Below are positions 23,565-38,500 of a stretch of 60,000 nt of DNA, piece after piece. How positions within the stretch are numbered: the stretch's first letter is position 1; each line of letters starts with the position of its first letter. The DNA comes from Polytrichum commune (Eukaryota; Streptophyta; Polytrichopsida; Polytrichales; Polytrichaceae), in the NCBI GenBank assembly GCA_950295325.1, contig OX485807.1:13111001-13171000 (forward strand), given 5' to 3'. The notes beneath the pieces were generated by a model, which saw only the letters and a list, made by a program, of their open reading frames with translations, ran no database searches and was not told the origin of the DNA. The position numbers and the translations under genes were made by a program.

Positions 23565-26500
23565 ATGCCGGATAGGGACACTGGGCCCAGGAGGCTGAAA
23601 GCGGAGAAGTCCACATTGTCCAGGAATTCATCGATTCCCTCCCTTCCTGCTGCTGATTTGAATGTTGATACGTTCAAGGTGAGCTGAGTCCCACTGCATT
23701 GCCCGCTCCTCTGTATATTAGGGCTTTCGAATTGCAACATGACGCTTTCATTTTAGCCAGGAAAATTTGCTACCATGCGGGCACGCCTGTGGGAGCTGCG
23801 AGTTATAGAGGAATGACATGGCAAGGCACAAATTGTCCAAAGACAGTCTAGATGGTTTAGCGCATATTCCTGCCCCCTGTCCGCATGGCGACTTAAGTTT
23901 TTATTGGGTGTTCACAGGGCGAATTGGCCTTTGATGAGTTTTTTGATAGTCTTATAACCAAGTCATCACCGGCATTACAAGATGCCGGACTCAAGAATTC
24001 TATTGGCACCCTGGCCACCTCGAGTGCTGGGGATGATCGCGGACATGATCTTTTGGGCCCACCATTCGCTGATGCAAACTCGATCTTCCGTGCATGCAAG
24101 GGTGCGCGCAAACAACTCGTGGACTTCTGCTACCAGGTCAGTGAAACATATTAAGCCGAGCTTGTACTTTCTCTGGATTAATACTCTGCCTCTGGATGCA
24201 GAATGTTTAGAAAAACAAATAATAGCCACTTGATTAATATAAGCGATTCATACCTTTTGTGCTTAAACATTCACATATTGCAAGACTGAGAACTGAAAGA
24301 TGAGAGGGAATATAGTCAATAGCTTTTAATATGTTGTTTCTGGTTACCGACATCTGTAAGTTTTATCTGAAGCTCGATACTGACAAGTATATATATTTGG
24401 TTCTATGGACTTCTAAGTTCTCAAATTTGAACTCGTGGCTTTTGACCATATGAGATTAGCAGGGCAGTGAATCCTACATTTAGAAATTGCAGAGCTCAAT
24501 TTCAGCTAAAATGCTGACTAGAGTAAATGAAGCACATTGAAAGTTGCTTGGAGATGAATGATGGCTATGAGCAATAGAGGAAGTTCTATTAAGCCTGCAA
24601 CAAAGGTTGGTTAGTAGGATAATTATGCATATAGTTCCATCAAAAGTTTTAGCAGGTTGACCTTTAGTGCGAGGGGCAACCGAGATCCATTGTGCTCCAG
24701 AATCTATCAAGGTTGATGGGATTTTGTTTACACACCCTGCTTTGAATCAATACAGAGCTGCATGATAAAGTAGGCCTGGAACACGACAATCAATATCAGC
24801 CATCCATGTATACATATTGTGCACATTGCACATATTGCCATCAAGGTTGAATATTGTACTTATTGTGCACAAATATTCGATCTGACTTCTTTACCAAATG
24901 CAACCCTGCCGAGTAGGATTCTGAATTCAGATTGGTTCAAGAGACAGGGTATTGCTGAAGTTTAGTGACTTTTGCGCTTCTTAATTGTGAAGCATGTGTA
25001 TACCATAGTGCAGTTGTAGAGATTAGTTTTATTGCAAAGCTATAGCTTGCTGGGAGTGTCCTAGAGGTTTGTGGCTAGATATAACAAGTGAAACATCTGT
25101 GCCAAGATTGTTTCAGCAAGTAGAAGATGAGGATGTGCAACTTCATACTGGGCATTGAAATGTAACAGGTGGATGACCAACTTGACAATCTCAAGAAGGA
25201 GCTGGAAGCATATGATTTGCAGCATGATGAAAAGTGTATAAAGGTGAGGCATTTGTTAACGTTGGCAGACTGGCATTCATAATCTTGAATGGCCAATTCA
25301 GCAGATTCAGTGACAAAGGTTTTGTAAGGGACTGCAGGTGGCTTGCAGCCATTGAATGTATGGATGATTGTAAGAAGACTGACTACTGTAGGCTCCTTTG
25401 CGGTCTAGCATGCTTGTGCTGGAACAATTATTTTCTTGAAAGAAATCAGGTTTGGCACCCCAAAACTAAATTTTAACAATTTTGACAATTTTAACAAAAT
25501 CATAATATATTTATCAAACTATTTTATAACACATTTCGCTTGTTGCAAAGGAAAACGTCTTCTACATTTATGAACACCAACAAATGGTTTCCCTGATTTC
25601 CAGATGTTCCAACATTGTGTTTTAAATTAAGTTATGGAGCGCCTAGATGCCTTCAGTATATAGATATGCCAATGGTTTTTTTATTGTTTGCATAAAGATT
25701 AAATTGACAATCCACAGTTTTATAGTTGGGTTTCTTGCAAGAGGCTGAGAATGTAATAGTTGTGAGCAATGCCTCTGAGTATGCATCTTGATGAAAGAAA
25801 ATTGCTCAATTGTATACTTTAACGGTTTGTTGGCCACCTAAATGGCAGCAAAGTAGCCAGCTTTTCTTATGTCAAGACTGACCTTGTTTATATAGAGGTG
25901 TTGCATCTTGGCTGGTTGGTTTTGATACTCTTTGAGTTACTCGGGTTGTCTATGTCTATGCAGCTAGAGAAGGGAGTGGAGGTCTTGTTTGGCACCTCTA
26001 GTCGTCTTGACACTCGGTTATCAGGTGTTTGTCAGACAGCTCTGAAGGTTGGAGATCACTTACAGGTTGGTAGTACTAACATCATGTACTACAAGGATTT
26101 AGATATTTTGCCATTCTGAATCAATCTCAATGTGTGTACTAGGGTTGAAATAGATATCATGGGACATGCAACCTGTGTCACCAGTTGACTATCCTGCACT
26201 TGTTGATGGGTACTGCGAAAGAGCTCATGTGAATTGTATTTCAATTCATGTTGTTATGGCTGTTGCACTTTGAAGGTTGAAAGAAATGGATCTTGTAACT
26301 GCAGAAAGCAGATGGTCAAAGGGAAACTGCGCGCCAGACTATTGACCTTACAAAGGTGATTATACAGAACCTTTTCTGACAAGTTTCTACTCATTCAATT
26401 AATTCGCTTACAGACAGCTGTGCCTCTTGAATCTGCTTGAAGCACTGTGTGTAGGAATTGAACTCATTATTGCTATGAAATTCTTATATTTCTACACTTT

Positions 26501-29500
26501 TTGGTAAGTGCAAAAACTAGGCCTCTAGAAAATATCACAGGTATTTGGAAAAGTGCATTTGGAAAAACTGTATCTAGAAAAAGTGCATTTGGATTGAGTT
26601 GGTGCTCAGGTATGCAGTTTCTTGGGTAATGACCAAGAAGATGGGTGAACTAATTTTTATGCAACATGTGGGATGGACAGTATCTCATGGAGTTTAACTC
26701 GAGTCCAGGAGATCTTATGAAGCTTTCTCCACTCTTCTCTGATGATTCACGTGTTTCAGAGGCTGCAACTATTGCATTGAAATTACGTAAGTTTGACATA
26801 TATGGTTATCGTCACTTGTTGTGCCATTAGTGTTTTGCTGCATGTAAATTTTACACAAGTCATCTATTATAGTCCAGGTTAGTGTAAGGGCACTCAATCC
26901 TGAACAAGTCCTTCCTACTATTGTCTGAGTATACTGGTGTGGTTTGATCTGTATGTAACTTCAAATTGGTGAAAGGTTCACCAATTTGCACAGTTTTGAT
27001 CCTCTATCAAGGAACTTGTCATTTGTTACAGATGGTCAGCATGAGAATTGAGAAGCCCTGATCCTGTGACTTTCAGCTTCTTCCAAATATAGTTTTTCTA
27101 TTGTCATACAAAGGGTCCTAAAAGTCTTACAGATTGACTTACACTCTCAATGGCAGTTTAAGACACAGTGCCCTTAAAGAGTATGGATGCAGTTATTACA
27201 ACATGCCTTTTTGTAGGTTCAATTGTTGAGGTGGAAACAATGGGAGGTGTTGCCATTCGCCAAGGAAGTAGCGGAACTTCAAGCAGGGGCTTGCATGTTG
27301 CAGTAGGAAACCTTCAAGAATATTGCAATGGTATTTTCCTAGTTGGGAGATTTGAATGTTCCTGTCTTGTATTCCTTGATCTTTTGATGTCAGTAATTCA
27401 TTTTCCTTGTGTTGCTTGGGAAGAGCACATCCGATGCTGAAGCATGACTTTCTTTGTTTTTTCTGTTACTGTTGTAGTAAAGCTGGGTTGGATTTTATAT
27501 AAGTATTCATTGCAGTCTATTGCATTTTCTCATATTCTATACCACATGACAGACTTGGAAAATCGACTCCTGGCCCGATTTGATGCTGCCTCTCAAAAGC
27601 AGGATTTAAACATCATGGCGGAGTGTACCAAAATTCTGAGCCAGGTGAGGCAGTGTGTTTTATATAACCGCCTTCTATCAGGATGTCTGCTGAAAAGCTG
27701 ACTATGTTAGAAGCTCAGCTGCATTCTGTGGCTTAAGATGTTTTGGAGAAATTGAAATTTTTTTTGTTTGCAATGTACTCAGGACTGGTAGTTCCTGAAT
27801 ACATTCCTACCCTTTAATGTAGATTTGGATGTGCTTTTGCATTCACTCCTACTCCAGTATCATATCCACTTAAGGTCTGAGGGATTGTCATTGTTGCAAT
27901 TTGTACTTAATGGAAATCTATCAGAATTGAGAGCTGGTCATTACGTCAGATAAACTACCTGTAGCCATCTTTTGGATGGATTGTACTTGAGACCCATCAA
28001 TGATTGTATGTACAAATCTTTCTTTTTGCAAAGCAGTTTGGTATGGAATTGTGGTTCAATGGCAATTCTGGTGTTTCTCTCTGTGGAACTCAAATCCACT
28101 TCTCAAGTTATACAGCTTGGTTCCTGAGTACATAAAACGAAGGTGTCTCTTGATTGTCTAGTTAGGAAAGATATTTAGGAAATGAGTTTAGGCACTCCTG
28201 TCCGTCAAATTATGTAGTGTGGGATGAACTATGAAACAAAAAAGATCGCAAACGAGGGTGGATATGTGTGTAGAGGACAAGGAAAATTGAAGGAACCTTT
28301 ATTTAGTGTGGTCTGTGTCAAGCAGAACTGATTATCATGAGCTAAAAATCGAAGACTTTTCAAGTGATTTAATCTTGGTTCTAGTTCTGACATTCTCTTT
28401 GGCAGTTCAACAGAGGAACCAGTGTAATGCAGCGATATGTGGCATCTCGACCTATGTTCATGGATCTGGAGGTCATGAAGAAGGATTCCTATGCCCTGGA
28501 AGAATCTTATGGTGCAGGGGACCCTTCAAATTCAATGGATGGTCTTTCTAAAGTATACAAGGACATTATAGGTGTGTGTAGTGCACATGCACAAGTCTAC
28601 TTAATAACACATCAGAAGTAGATTATTGGTTATTTGTGGTTGGTTGTCAGTAAATTACTTGATTTGGGAATATTTTTTGTACTCTTATCTCTGTGGGCAT
28701 GCAGATACTGTGCAGAAGGAGTCGTTGACAGTGATGGCTGTGTTCCCGACACCTCGTGTTGTCATGGCCAATCTTGTTCAGGTCAGCTGTTCAGCCTCCA
28801 AACTTCTCCAGGTCATTATATGCGCAGCTGTGGCAAGTGAATCTTGTCATTGCTGAATGTTTTGTTATCCAAATTGTTTGGATACCTGTACATGCAGATC
28901 TGTACAAATTTGTTTAATTATGGGATGAGAAAGCACTGTTATGATATCTATCTATCTATCTATGTCATTGTAAACTGTTTATTATAAACTGCTGCTGGAT
29001 GGAGCTGTATAGTTGGGCATACAAGAAACTCATTTCCCTGGTTCTACCTTACTGCAGAGAGTCCTGGAACAACGAGTGGTTGCAGTCTTGGATAAGTTGC
29101 TTCCAGCTCCATCACTCATCAACCCTATCCCCATGGAAGAAGGTGGCTATCAGCAGGTGGGAGCTTTCTTTCGCATGAAGTTTTTCTGGTTACCTGTTTT
29201 TGAATCATTATTAGGTGTGGGTGTGGGTTAGATGCGTTTTCTGCATTTATATCTATCATGAAATTGGGTTGTATTTGCTTTGTTTGTTTGGAGCTTCTGA
29301 TAACAGAATTTGATTGATTTGTGCAGTACTTACGCAAGCTTGCTGGAGCTTATGTAAAGACACAGGAGCTCGCCAAGGAACTTCGTCAGTTAGGATGTGG
29401 GGATCTTGATGTTGAAGGTATCTTGCCTTTTGAATTGTGGGATTGCATTTTGTCATCTGCATGGTTTGTGACATATTGAAGAGTGCACCTGTAATTAAGC

Positions 29501-32500
29501 GGTAACACCTAAGGCACATCGTTTGCCTGAAATTGCTTTCAAAGATATGCTCAGAAGTATTCTTCACTACTGGATTGATTGCAAGCTCATGTACCTTGCA
29601 CTTCTAAATGTGCTCTGCTTGTTACAGTGCTTAGTTCTTCACAGTATGTACAAACTTTTGTCTTGTCCTAGACATACATATCATTGAAGGTTTTATTGAA
29701 TATGTCTTGTGTTGGAGTTTCGTGTCGCTTTTGAACCATGAAATAGTTCTTGAAGCTATCTTATCTCTTAGCAAAACTAGGATGTTTTCTTCCACTTTTA
29801 TTTTTACCACTTCTGGGTATTGTTTTATCTCTCCTGATTTCCTTGCGTTGAAATTAAGGTCTTGGTACACATGCTAGACAACAGTTTGCTTGAGTCTTCC
29901 TGTTATGTCTTGAGATGTAACAGAAACTCTCAAAGGCTAGGAACCACTGTCGGGAACAGTTAAAAGTCATGGGATGTTATGGAAGGTGGCTTCTTCAATG
30001 CAAATTATTGTGGATGTGCCCTGGTCCATTGGCTTGCCACCATTTGGGTATTGTTGCATGTTTGTTTGGTTTTCTATTTCATTTACATAGTTAATTGCTT
30101 CCTTTTGCTTGCTCTAAATTGAGTATGTAACCCTAAAATATCTTGAATAACTATCTCTTGACACCTATTTTGTTGTTTATTGGTTACCTATATCTGTATT
30201 GTTGTGTGATGCTCAATGCTTACAAGGACATATGTCTTATCTATCAAATTTGTCAAGGATGTTATAGTGAAACAGTTGCTTTTTGGTTTAGTGGATTTGA
30301 TCAAATATGTATTGCAGTAGAGGATTTGGTTGTAATGGATCTTTCTATGATATTGTTTATGCTTTTGGAACTGAATGGTGCGTTGTAATTGCACAGGGAT
30401 GGCTGAGTCCCTGTTTTCATCTCACAAAGAGGATTATCCAGATGTTGAGCATGCCTCTCTTTGTCAGCTCTTCCAGCATAAGGTAGGATGGTCTTTGGGA
30501 AGATGTAATCTATTTTCTCTTAACGAATGTGATTGGTCTTGGTCTCTTAACGAATGTGATTGTCCCAACCCCCTTTGTGCACCAATTGGACTTCATATAC
30601 AAGTCAAGTATCATTGGGATATACTTGCATGTATAGAGACACGATAAGGAGCATGGAAAGTGAGCTGTACATTCTCTTGAACACACTTCATTTAAGTGCT
30701 TACAAAGCGTGGCATGGAAAGTGAGTTGTATATGAAGTGCTTCCATTGTTGTAATAGGATGGCCAGTGAACCCATCAACAGTTACTGCACAGCAATATTT
30801 TTGTTATCAAGCAATGTAACCTAGGAGGTGGGCAGGCATGTAAAGTCTTGGTGGTCTGAACATTTATCAGGGGTAGGGAAAGTAGAGGGCTAATAATAAA
30901 CTCATTTTCACTCTCTCCCTGTAGTGCAAAGAGCTTAGGTATGTCCTCCCATTTACTGCGTGGTCTCACTTTGCCTGCTTCTCATGAAAGTTATGGGTAA
31001 TGAATATGAAGCTGAATGAAATGGGTACTGAGCATGTTAAGATATAGTTGCTTATCCAATCTAGTTAGTAATTCGCTGTTTCTGTATGATTTTGTAGTGG
31101 CTAAATTATTTTGTGTGTTTTGGTTAAGTGAGATATCTACCTTGTGGATCAGTAACTACTGGCATTAGCATGTTGTACTGGCTTAGTATTACTCAATGGT
31201 GGCAACGGAATGTCCAATCAAAGATAAAATTTTAGTCATGTAGTTTATTGGGTTCCTTTATGTAGCAAGAAATTTGACTCTTGGAATTATGCTCTCTTTT
31301 TCTCCTCACATTTAACTCATTGAATCTGCTTCATGTCATGGGACCAGGTTGCAGAATTAGCCTTGGCTTCTATTCAACCAAACAAGTCACTGTTTCACTC
31401 AAGACCAAAAAGTGACTCTATGCTTGCTCAAGCAGGAACCCAACATTCTGCAGTTGAAGATTTTGTGGCTTGGAATGAAGAAGCCGTAGCTCGTTGCATA
31501 CTTTTTACTCCTCAGGTAGTTATCTCTTCCTTTTGTTACAACATCTGTTTAGAGTTGCATTGAGGTTGAAGAGATTTTTTATTTTCTCAATAAGGGGATC
31601 TAACAAAGACATTATTTTCATGAAAGCTAGTGTGCTGTAAGCATGTTCTGGTATATTTGGCTTTGTTATCTATTACTCATAGTTTTGAAGCTCAACCCAA
31701 ATAACGAGAGACTGGGGTGCAACTTATTGGTGTATTTATTTGGGGAGGGCACTGAAGTTGATGCTAAAGTGCATGATTTGAATTTGTATTCACTCAGAAT
31801 CTGCAGTTTGTCTAAGATCTGTAGTACGTTCTCTGCATACTGAAAAACTGCATTTGGAATACTTGTCCTTCATAATTTACAAAATATTTCTGAATTTCTG
31901 CTTGAGTGGATCTATAGTATGTTACCATGAGGCAATCTGTAAGCAGTGTTTTTTCCACAAGATTTCATGGAGTTTTGTAATTACATACTGCACAAAGACA
32001 TTCATAATATTTTGCTTCCGAGGCATTCCACTGGAGGTATTGCATGCCGTGAAAGTCTTTGTTTCAAACCACATATTGTGGTTAAAAAGACTGCCTCGCT
32101 ATTGCATGTTTTAGTATGTATGTATGTATTCATTTTGGTAATTAGTCAATTTGTGATAAGCTTATATATCTGTTGCAGGCTGCTGCTTTGGCAATGAATG
32201 TCAGGGCTGCTTTTGTTTGCCTTCTTGACCAGGTATTTATCATTTACCTTCAAAGCTGCAACCTTGATGAGTGGTATAGTAATCCCTGTTTCTTCCTGCC
32301 CCTTCGTGGAACAGGGGAACAGCAGAACTGGAGTGCCAAAAGCTGGAACTGACATAATGACATCTTCTTGTTTGTTCCTCTCCCTCTTTTCTAGAGAAAG
32401 TGTCACTAAGAAAAGACTCTGGTTTTGTCCTGAAGAGACAGGAGGGTGTCATATAACCATATCTTGCCGTTTAGGTCCTCATCTTACTGATAAGGATCAC

Positions 32501-35500
32501 AGTGTTGCCAGCAATTCTAGTATCAAGAAAAAACAAGATCTCATCAAGCTTGTCACAGAAACAGGCTTCCTAGAAACACAAATGTGATATCTTCCTGTTG
32601 AGTTCAAGAAAAACAGCTTCGCCCTGACCTGTTTATAGACCATGGTGTAGACAGGTATATACTCACTATGAGGTCACAAAAACCTGATAATTTCAGACTG
32701 CCTCTTTCTTTCTGCAGGTTAGCCAATACACCACAGAATGTTTGGAGAGAGCTATGGATTCTTTAAATGAAGCAGCTCAACGACGCAACCTTTACTCCAT
32801 TGGCTCCACAGTCAGTCGCCGTGTAGCTGCTGCTGCTGCCACTGCGGTATTTGCCTGACTCTTATTGACCTTGTGTAATCTTGCTATGCAGCATATGTGA
32901 GGTTCGTGCGTATCGTGTTGAAGTTAATGTGGATTCTTTTGAATTCTACCATACTGGGCTCACAACTAGTGTTGACGTTGAAATAGGTGCATTTTACTTG
33001 ATATGCGAACTGGTCTTGCACTCTCCACATGACTATTCAATGTATGAATGCGCTGCTTTAATTTGAAAGTTAAAGATGTGTACCCTTGTACTGTACTGAA
33101 AAGTGATATGTTTATTGTACCTTAAATTTATGGGTGATTATCAGGCAGAGGCAGCTGCAGCTGCAGGGGAACGTGCTATGCGGGGATTCATGGTTGCTGT
33201 TCACAGAGCAACTTCCAATGTTGCGGTGGTTCAGCAAGTATGTTACTTTTTTTGTTCTCTATATCAAGTAAAACAGTTGATTTCAACCATTTGGTAGCTG
33301 AATTAACACATTCGTAAGCTGACAATTTCTCTGGATAAGCCGAACTGGAAGAAGAAGCAAATAGAAAAGAAACATTAATCTTTAGCTCTTATCACTTGTG
33401 TTAACATAGTGCCCTGTTTGCTTTTTTTCTGTGGCAGTATTTTATGAACACGATCGCCAGATTACTACTTCCTGTCGATGGAGCTCATGCTGCATGCTGT
33501 GAACAGATGGCAGCAGCCATGGGCAATGCAGAGGGTGCTGCATTGAAAGGTCTTCAAATGTGCATAGACACAATAATGGCAGAGGTTTGTTGTGGATATC
33601 TTTTTAAGCCTCTATCCTGGTTTAGCATTGACAAGAAGTGGCTTATTCTGCATCTATTTGTGGTTGATTGTGTAAGGTCTTGATACAAGAGGTGATTGGT
33701 TCACGATACTAACGATTGGAGGTTTTCAGGTAGAGCGGGTTTTAGTTGCAGAGCAGAGGGCAACAGACTTTAAACCACAAGAAAGTGGTCATATCCCAGA
33801 TCATCAACCCACACATGCCTGCACAAGGTGAGTATATACTTGACATCGACTTGTGGCTAATATCAACTGAATAGATCTTCCTTGGGTGCACTTAACAGTA
33901 GTTGAGGATCTTACCTTCTGTACATGCTTGGATGCCTCATTGAGTGGTCATAAGGGGTTTGCCCAAGACTACAGTATTGTTGCTGATACTTGTCTGGCTA
34001 AAGATGTTATGACTTGCTCATGCCCTGGCCACACTTGCTTATGAACAGCATTCTGCCTGATGCCATTCATGGTGCATGACAGAATGGGGATTTACAGAAT
34101 AGAAGACCTGCCCCTGATTCAGATGAGTGTTGGTATCTCCCTTCTTGGGGAGGACCTTACCACTTTGCGCCAGTTCCATAAACAATAGCTTCTCCCAATC
34201 TTCATGGAATGGATGGAAAGTGGCCAGTTTCTCTGAAATGAGGGACCTAAGCCCTCCCTTCCCCTTAAAGGAAGCAGCTGGCTCAAGTTCTGTATTGATA
34301 CTCCTTTTACCTGGGCCCAGTGAACGGTGTCAAGCAGAACACTGTTTATAACTCTCTGTGGCCGGGGCCTCAGACTGCTTGGTAGTGGGGTTGGCCAGCA
34401 GTTTAGGGGAACTATATATATGATGGGTTGGATTACTAGTAGTTGTAATCAATGGTGGTATTAAAATAACGTTCATGAATTCTGAAATTTGCAGGGTCAT
34501 ATTTTACATGGAGCAAATGCTAGATGCAGGATACACTACGCTCGAAGGGTTCAACAAGCAAGCTTTTTTGTCAGAATTGGTATAGGTACTTAACCCTTAA
34601 CTACCATGGGTGGGAGAATTGTTGGGGGCTTTCTGTCCAAAAGAATATAAGCAGTTTTGTCCATAAATTTGATATTCTGTCAATTGGTGGTGGATGGCTT
34701 TGATACTAAAATTTCAGTGTGTACAGGGATATCGGCTCTACAAAGGCCTCTTATTGCATTGGCAACGGTTCACCTTTAGCGTCAGGTTCATATCTGGCAC
34801 CTTCTTTACTGTAGATGGAGTGATCAGGTTCTGGAATACTGCTGTCTTTACTAGCAACTCATATGTTCTCATTGTTCAGCTTGTTTGAGAATGTTGGACA
34901 ACAGGGATCTTCATTAAGAAGTTCTATTGGCTAGTTGCTTTCATATGACCTTAAGCTTTTTCTTGCACTGGATTTCTGCAGTGGGGGAATGCGTTTGAAA
35001 CGGGATGTGTTTGAGTATTTGGATTTTATACGAAGTTTCAAGGCCCCGGCAGTTGATGAGAAATTTGAGCTTCTTGCCACGTAAGTACAACTGTTTCGAT
35101 TACTCATTTCTCTTTCATACATACTCAGCATTGAACTTTCTGTTTTCAGGAGAAGTTTCTCTTAATATCTGTGTCTTGTTGGTTTGCAGACTTGTCAATG
35201 TTCTTATCATCCCTCCAGAGAGCTTGCCTTCACTGATTGATGGCAGTCTGAAGGAATCTAGAGCAGAGGCAGTCCGGTATGTGCACATAGAACTACAGCT
35301 CTACTTATTATGTCTTCAAGGGTCTTGTGTTCTTGCATCACTTGAATGTAGGTTGTGAATTTGAACAATGAAGTGGTATACTCTAGTGTGTTCATCAAAC
35401 TTGTTTTTGTACATTTAGAGCAATAAAAGTGTATGGTAATGATGTAATCATTTCTGTTGTAAATGGTTGATTGGCAGGTTGATCAAATTAAGGGAGGACT

Positions 35501-35525
35501 ACAAGATGGCCAGGCTTGAAAGCAG
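23565..35525 (+). other. SEC10 module, coding exons 1-24
   Basis: Exons: 23565-23678, 23918-24136, 25169-25243, 25964-26065, 26305-26355, 26681-26786, 27217-27330, 27553-27644, 28406-28571, 28705-28781, 29058-29156, 29327-29417, 30397-30482, 31348-31515, 32179-32232, 32718-32846, 33145-33237, 33438-33584, 33730-33827, 34495-34579, 34727-34785, 34982-35080, 35190-35276, 35478-35525. All introns are GT-AG and phases match. Plant SEC10 hallmarks in order: YLMEFNSSPGDLMKLSPLFS, LENRLLARFDAASQKQDL, FNRGTSVMQRYVASRPMF, RVLEQRVVAVLDKLL, RQLGCGDLDVE, AESLFSSHKEDYP, YFMNTIARLLLPVDGAHAA, LEGFNKQAFLSEL, SGGMRLKRDVFEY and VDEKFELLATLVNVLI. It stops at LIKLREDYKMARLESR, about ten residues before the usual SEC10 C-terminus, where the formin part takes over. 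Confidence 0.93.
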
Positions 35526-38500
35526 GTATGCTCCTCGAGAAATCCTTGCTCCTTTACAGTGTTTTAAAGCAGGTCACCATTATGATCTGATACTGAAGCA
35601 TGGAGAAGGCATTATGCATGGATGCATAATGTGCATCTATTCTGTACAGGGCCTTGGTCATTTAAGGATTGATCCAGAGTGAAGTATATGGAAAATCTTC
35701 AAGTGTTTTGGGTATTTATAGAGAGGTGGCATTAATAAATGGTATGGTGCATTGTTCACAGAATTAGTGGATGGCTTGAAAAGCCCAAGAAAGCTACAAG
35801 TGCGTTCCTGCAAATGGGAGGATTGTTGGGTACTAAAGGTTCAAGTGAGGGTATGGACTCTGGTCAAGATATGGGTCGTTCCTCGCCTAATAGGAGAAGA
35901 GCTGAATTGGAAGTGAAGGGCCCTGGAGGTAAACCTGAAGTAGCTCATGCAAAGAGCAATTTTGTTATGGCTCCAAATGCCCTTCCTCCACTTCCTCTAC
36001 CTGCAAAAATATCATCAGCTACAGAGGAATCTCAGTTGACTGAGGAGGCTCAAAGAGTAAAAAGACCTGACAGGACCTTCAAGCTTATTGCTGCTGAAAG
36101 AAGAGGCAGTCATGGGAAAGAACAAGGACAATTAGATCTTCTCCAAAGGGTTGATATTACAGATCAAAGACAGGAAGATGATAGGGGTGTTGTTGGAGAA
36201 AATGGGAAAGGTGGAGGAAAAGAGGGACGCCGCAAGAAGTTTGCAGGTTTAGATAGTCCTTATTTAATGGGATATCGAAGGCGAATGCAGCAGTCTTTGA
36301 ACTTGGGAATGGAAGGAGAGCCTGGGGTGGACGAGAGAGCAGTTCTTCCTCCCCGAGGACCATTGGACCTTTCACAAAGTGGTGTATATGAAGATCAAAG
36401 AGGGGGAGATGATGGTGACAATGTAGGAGAAAAATCAGGTCATAGTAACAAGGCTAGAGGTTCAGATAGTTCATATTTGACAGCATATCGGAGGAGAATC
36501 TTAGAACGAGACTCAGGTGTTGATGAGGGGTCTGGCTCTCCTGTAAGTGAAAGAGGTTCTCTTGTACAAAGTGATCGCTATGGAGATCAAAGAGAGGGAG
36601 ATGATGGAGGAAATGTAGGAGAAACTCAAGCTGTTATGGGAAGAAAAGGTCCTCTTAAGAAGTTTCACACATTGGATAGTCCTTACTTAGCAGGATATCG
36701 AAAGAAAATGAATGAGGCTTCCGACCCCAGCATGGGAGGACAGTCTGGTGTTGATAATAGGGCATCTCTTCCTTCCCAAGAGGGTGCAGGTCCTCTGCAA
36801 GAACAACGGCAAGGTCCTACCAAGGCAAGGATTGCACAACGTGCATTTTCTGGAGAAGGCGATAACATTGGGGGAGGATCAATTGATGGAAGATATAGGG
36901 AAGGAAGAGGAGTTGAAAAAGCTGGCTACGGAACTGTTGAATATGGCAACCCTCATTCAGTAAGTAGCTTGCAAAATTCAAGGAGGATTCCCCAGGATTT
37001 GGAACCTGAAAGAGAAACTATTCGGGAAGGTGTTTCAGGCTATCAAGAACACACTGAAGAGATAGTGGGCAGAGAGGGTAGAGAAGGTGTATTAGAAGAG
37101 CCATATGATGGTGCTCCCATTGGAGGGTTGCCTATCAAAGGTGTACCTGATGGTGGAAGAAGGGAACAACTTAGAGGAACACTTCATGTAGAAGGAGGTC
37201 CACCTGGAGGCGAAGTTTATGAAATAGGAGAAGTGGGTTTTCCTATCAGGGAAAATCCTAGTAGGAAGGAGGTAGGTATTCTAGCTTCTATTTCAGCAGG
37301 TAATTATATTAGAGGAAGTAGTGGCAAAGGATCATCTCTTTCAAAAAGAGATGGCAGAGAGTTGAAAGGAGCTGAAGGTTCTCATCCACCACTCAGTGCT
37401 ACTAGACAAGCACTTCCTCGAGCACGAGAATCAGGTGCCAGACTAGTCTCTTACCAAAGGAGGAGAACTGGCCAAGATGTAGGTGGTGTTGAGGGAAGGA
37501 CGCAGAACATAAAATATGAAAACTTTGTGCCTCCCACAGGTTCTTTGCAGCGACTGACGAGTACTGCCCACCCAAAGAATGCAGAGGCTGCAGCGAAGTC
37601 CACTTTCATTCACCCTCCTTCAACAGCCCCTCGCCCACTTCCTGCTCCACCCACATCCGAGGCAGAATCACCAGTTGTTCATGCAGAGAGTCTAGAAGTT
37701 AATCCTCTGAACATGCAGGACTACATGCAGAAGCTCTCTCATGACGACAATGATGCAAGCTCCAACAGTGGTGGCTGGTCTTCACCTGAGTCACCTTCCT
37801 CACCCAATCCTGGACCTCGACTCTCAAGGCGACTCTCTCATTACAAACGCATGATGCCCAAGGATGCCCAACAAGGTTCATCTGTACCTGGGAACTTGTC
37901 ACTCGGAATAAATCATCCGGATGTCCTCCCTTCTGTACTTGAAAATAAGAAGGTGAATGGTGAACAAGAGATTTATGTTGGAGAACCAGTGGGTACATAT
38001 ACATCCCCACTTGCTGCTTCAGACATTGGTGTCACTGTGTATTCTAGTCCTCCACCTCCACCTCTACCTCCCCCACCACCTTCTCAGGTCAGGCAAGGTC
38101 CTCCACCTCCACCTCCACCTCCACCACCTCCATTTTCTCATCCCAAGCCGGCTGCTCCCCCTCCACCACCACCTCCTCCACCTCCACCTCCTCGACCAGG
38201 CAGAGGTGGCCCTCCTCCCCCTCCTCCTCCTCTTCCTCCCCGACCAGTCACAGGTGGCCCTCCTCCCCCTCCTCCCCCTCCTCCTCCACCCCGACCAGTC
38301 ACAGGTGGCCCTCCCCCCCCTCCTCCTCCTCCTCCTCCCCGACCAGGCATGGGTGGCCCTCCTCCCCCTCCTCCTCCTCCCCGACCAGTCACAGGTGGCC
38401 CTCCTCCCCCTCCTCCTCCCCGACCAGGCACAGGTGGCCCTCCTCCCCCTCCTCCTCCTCCCCGACCAGGCACGGGTGGCCCCCCTCCCCCGCCCTCTGC

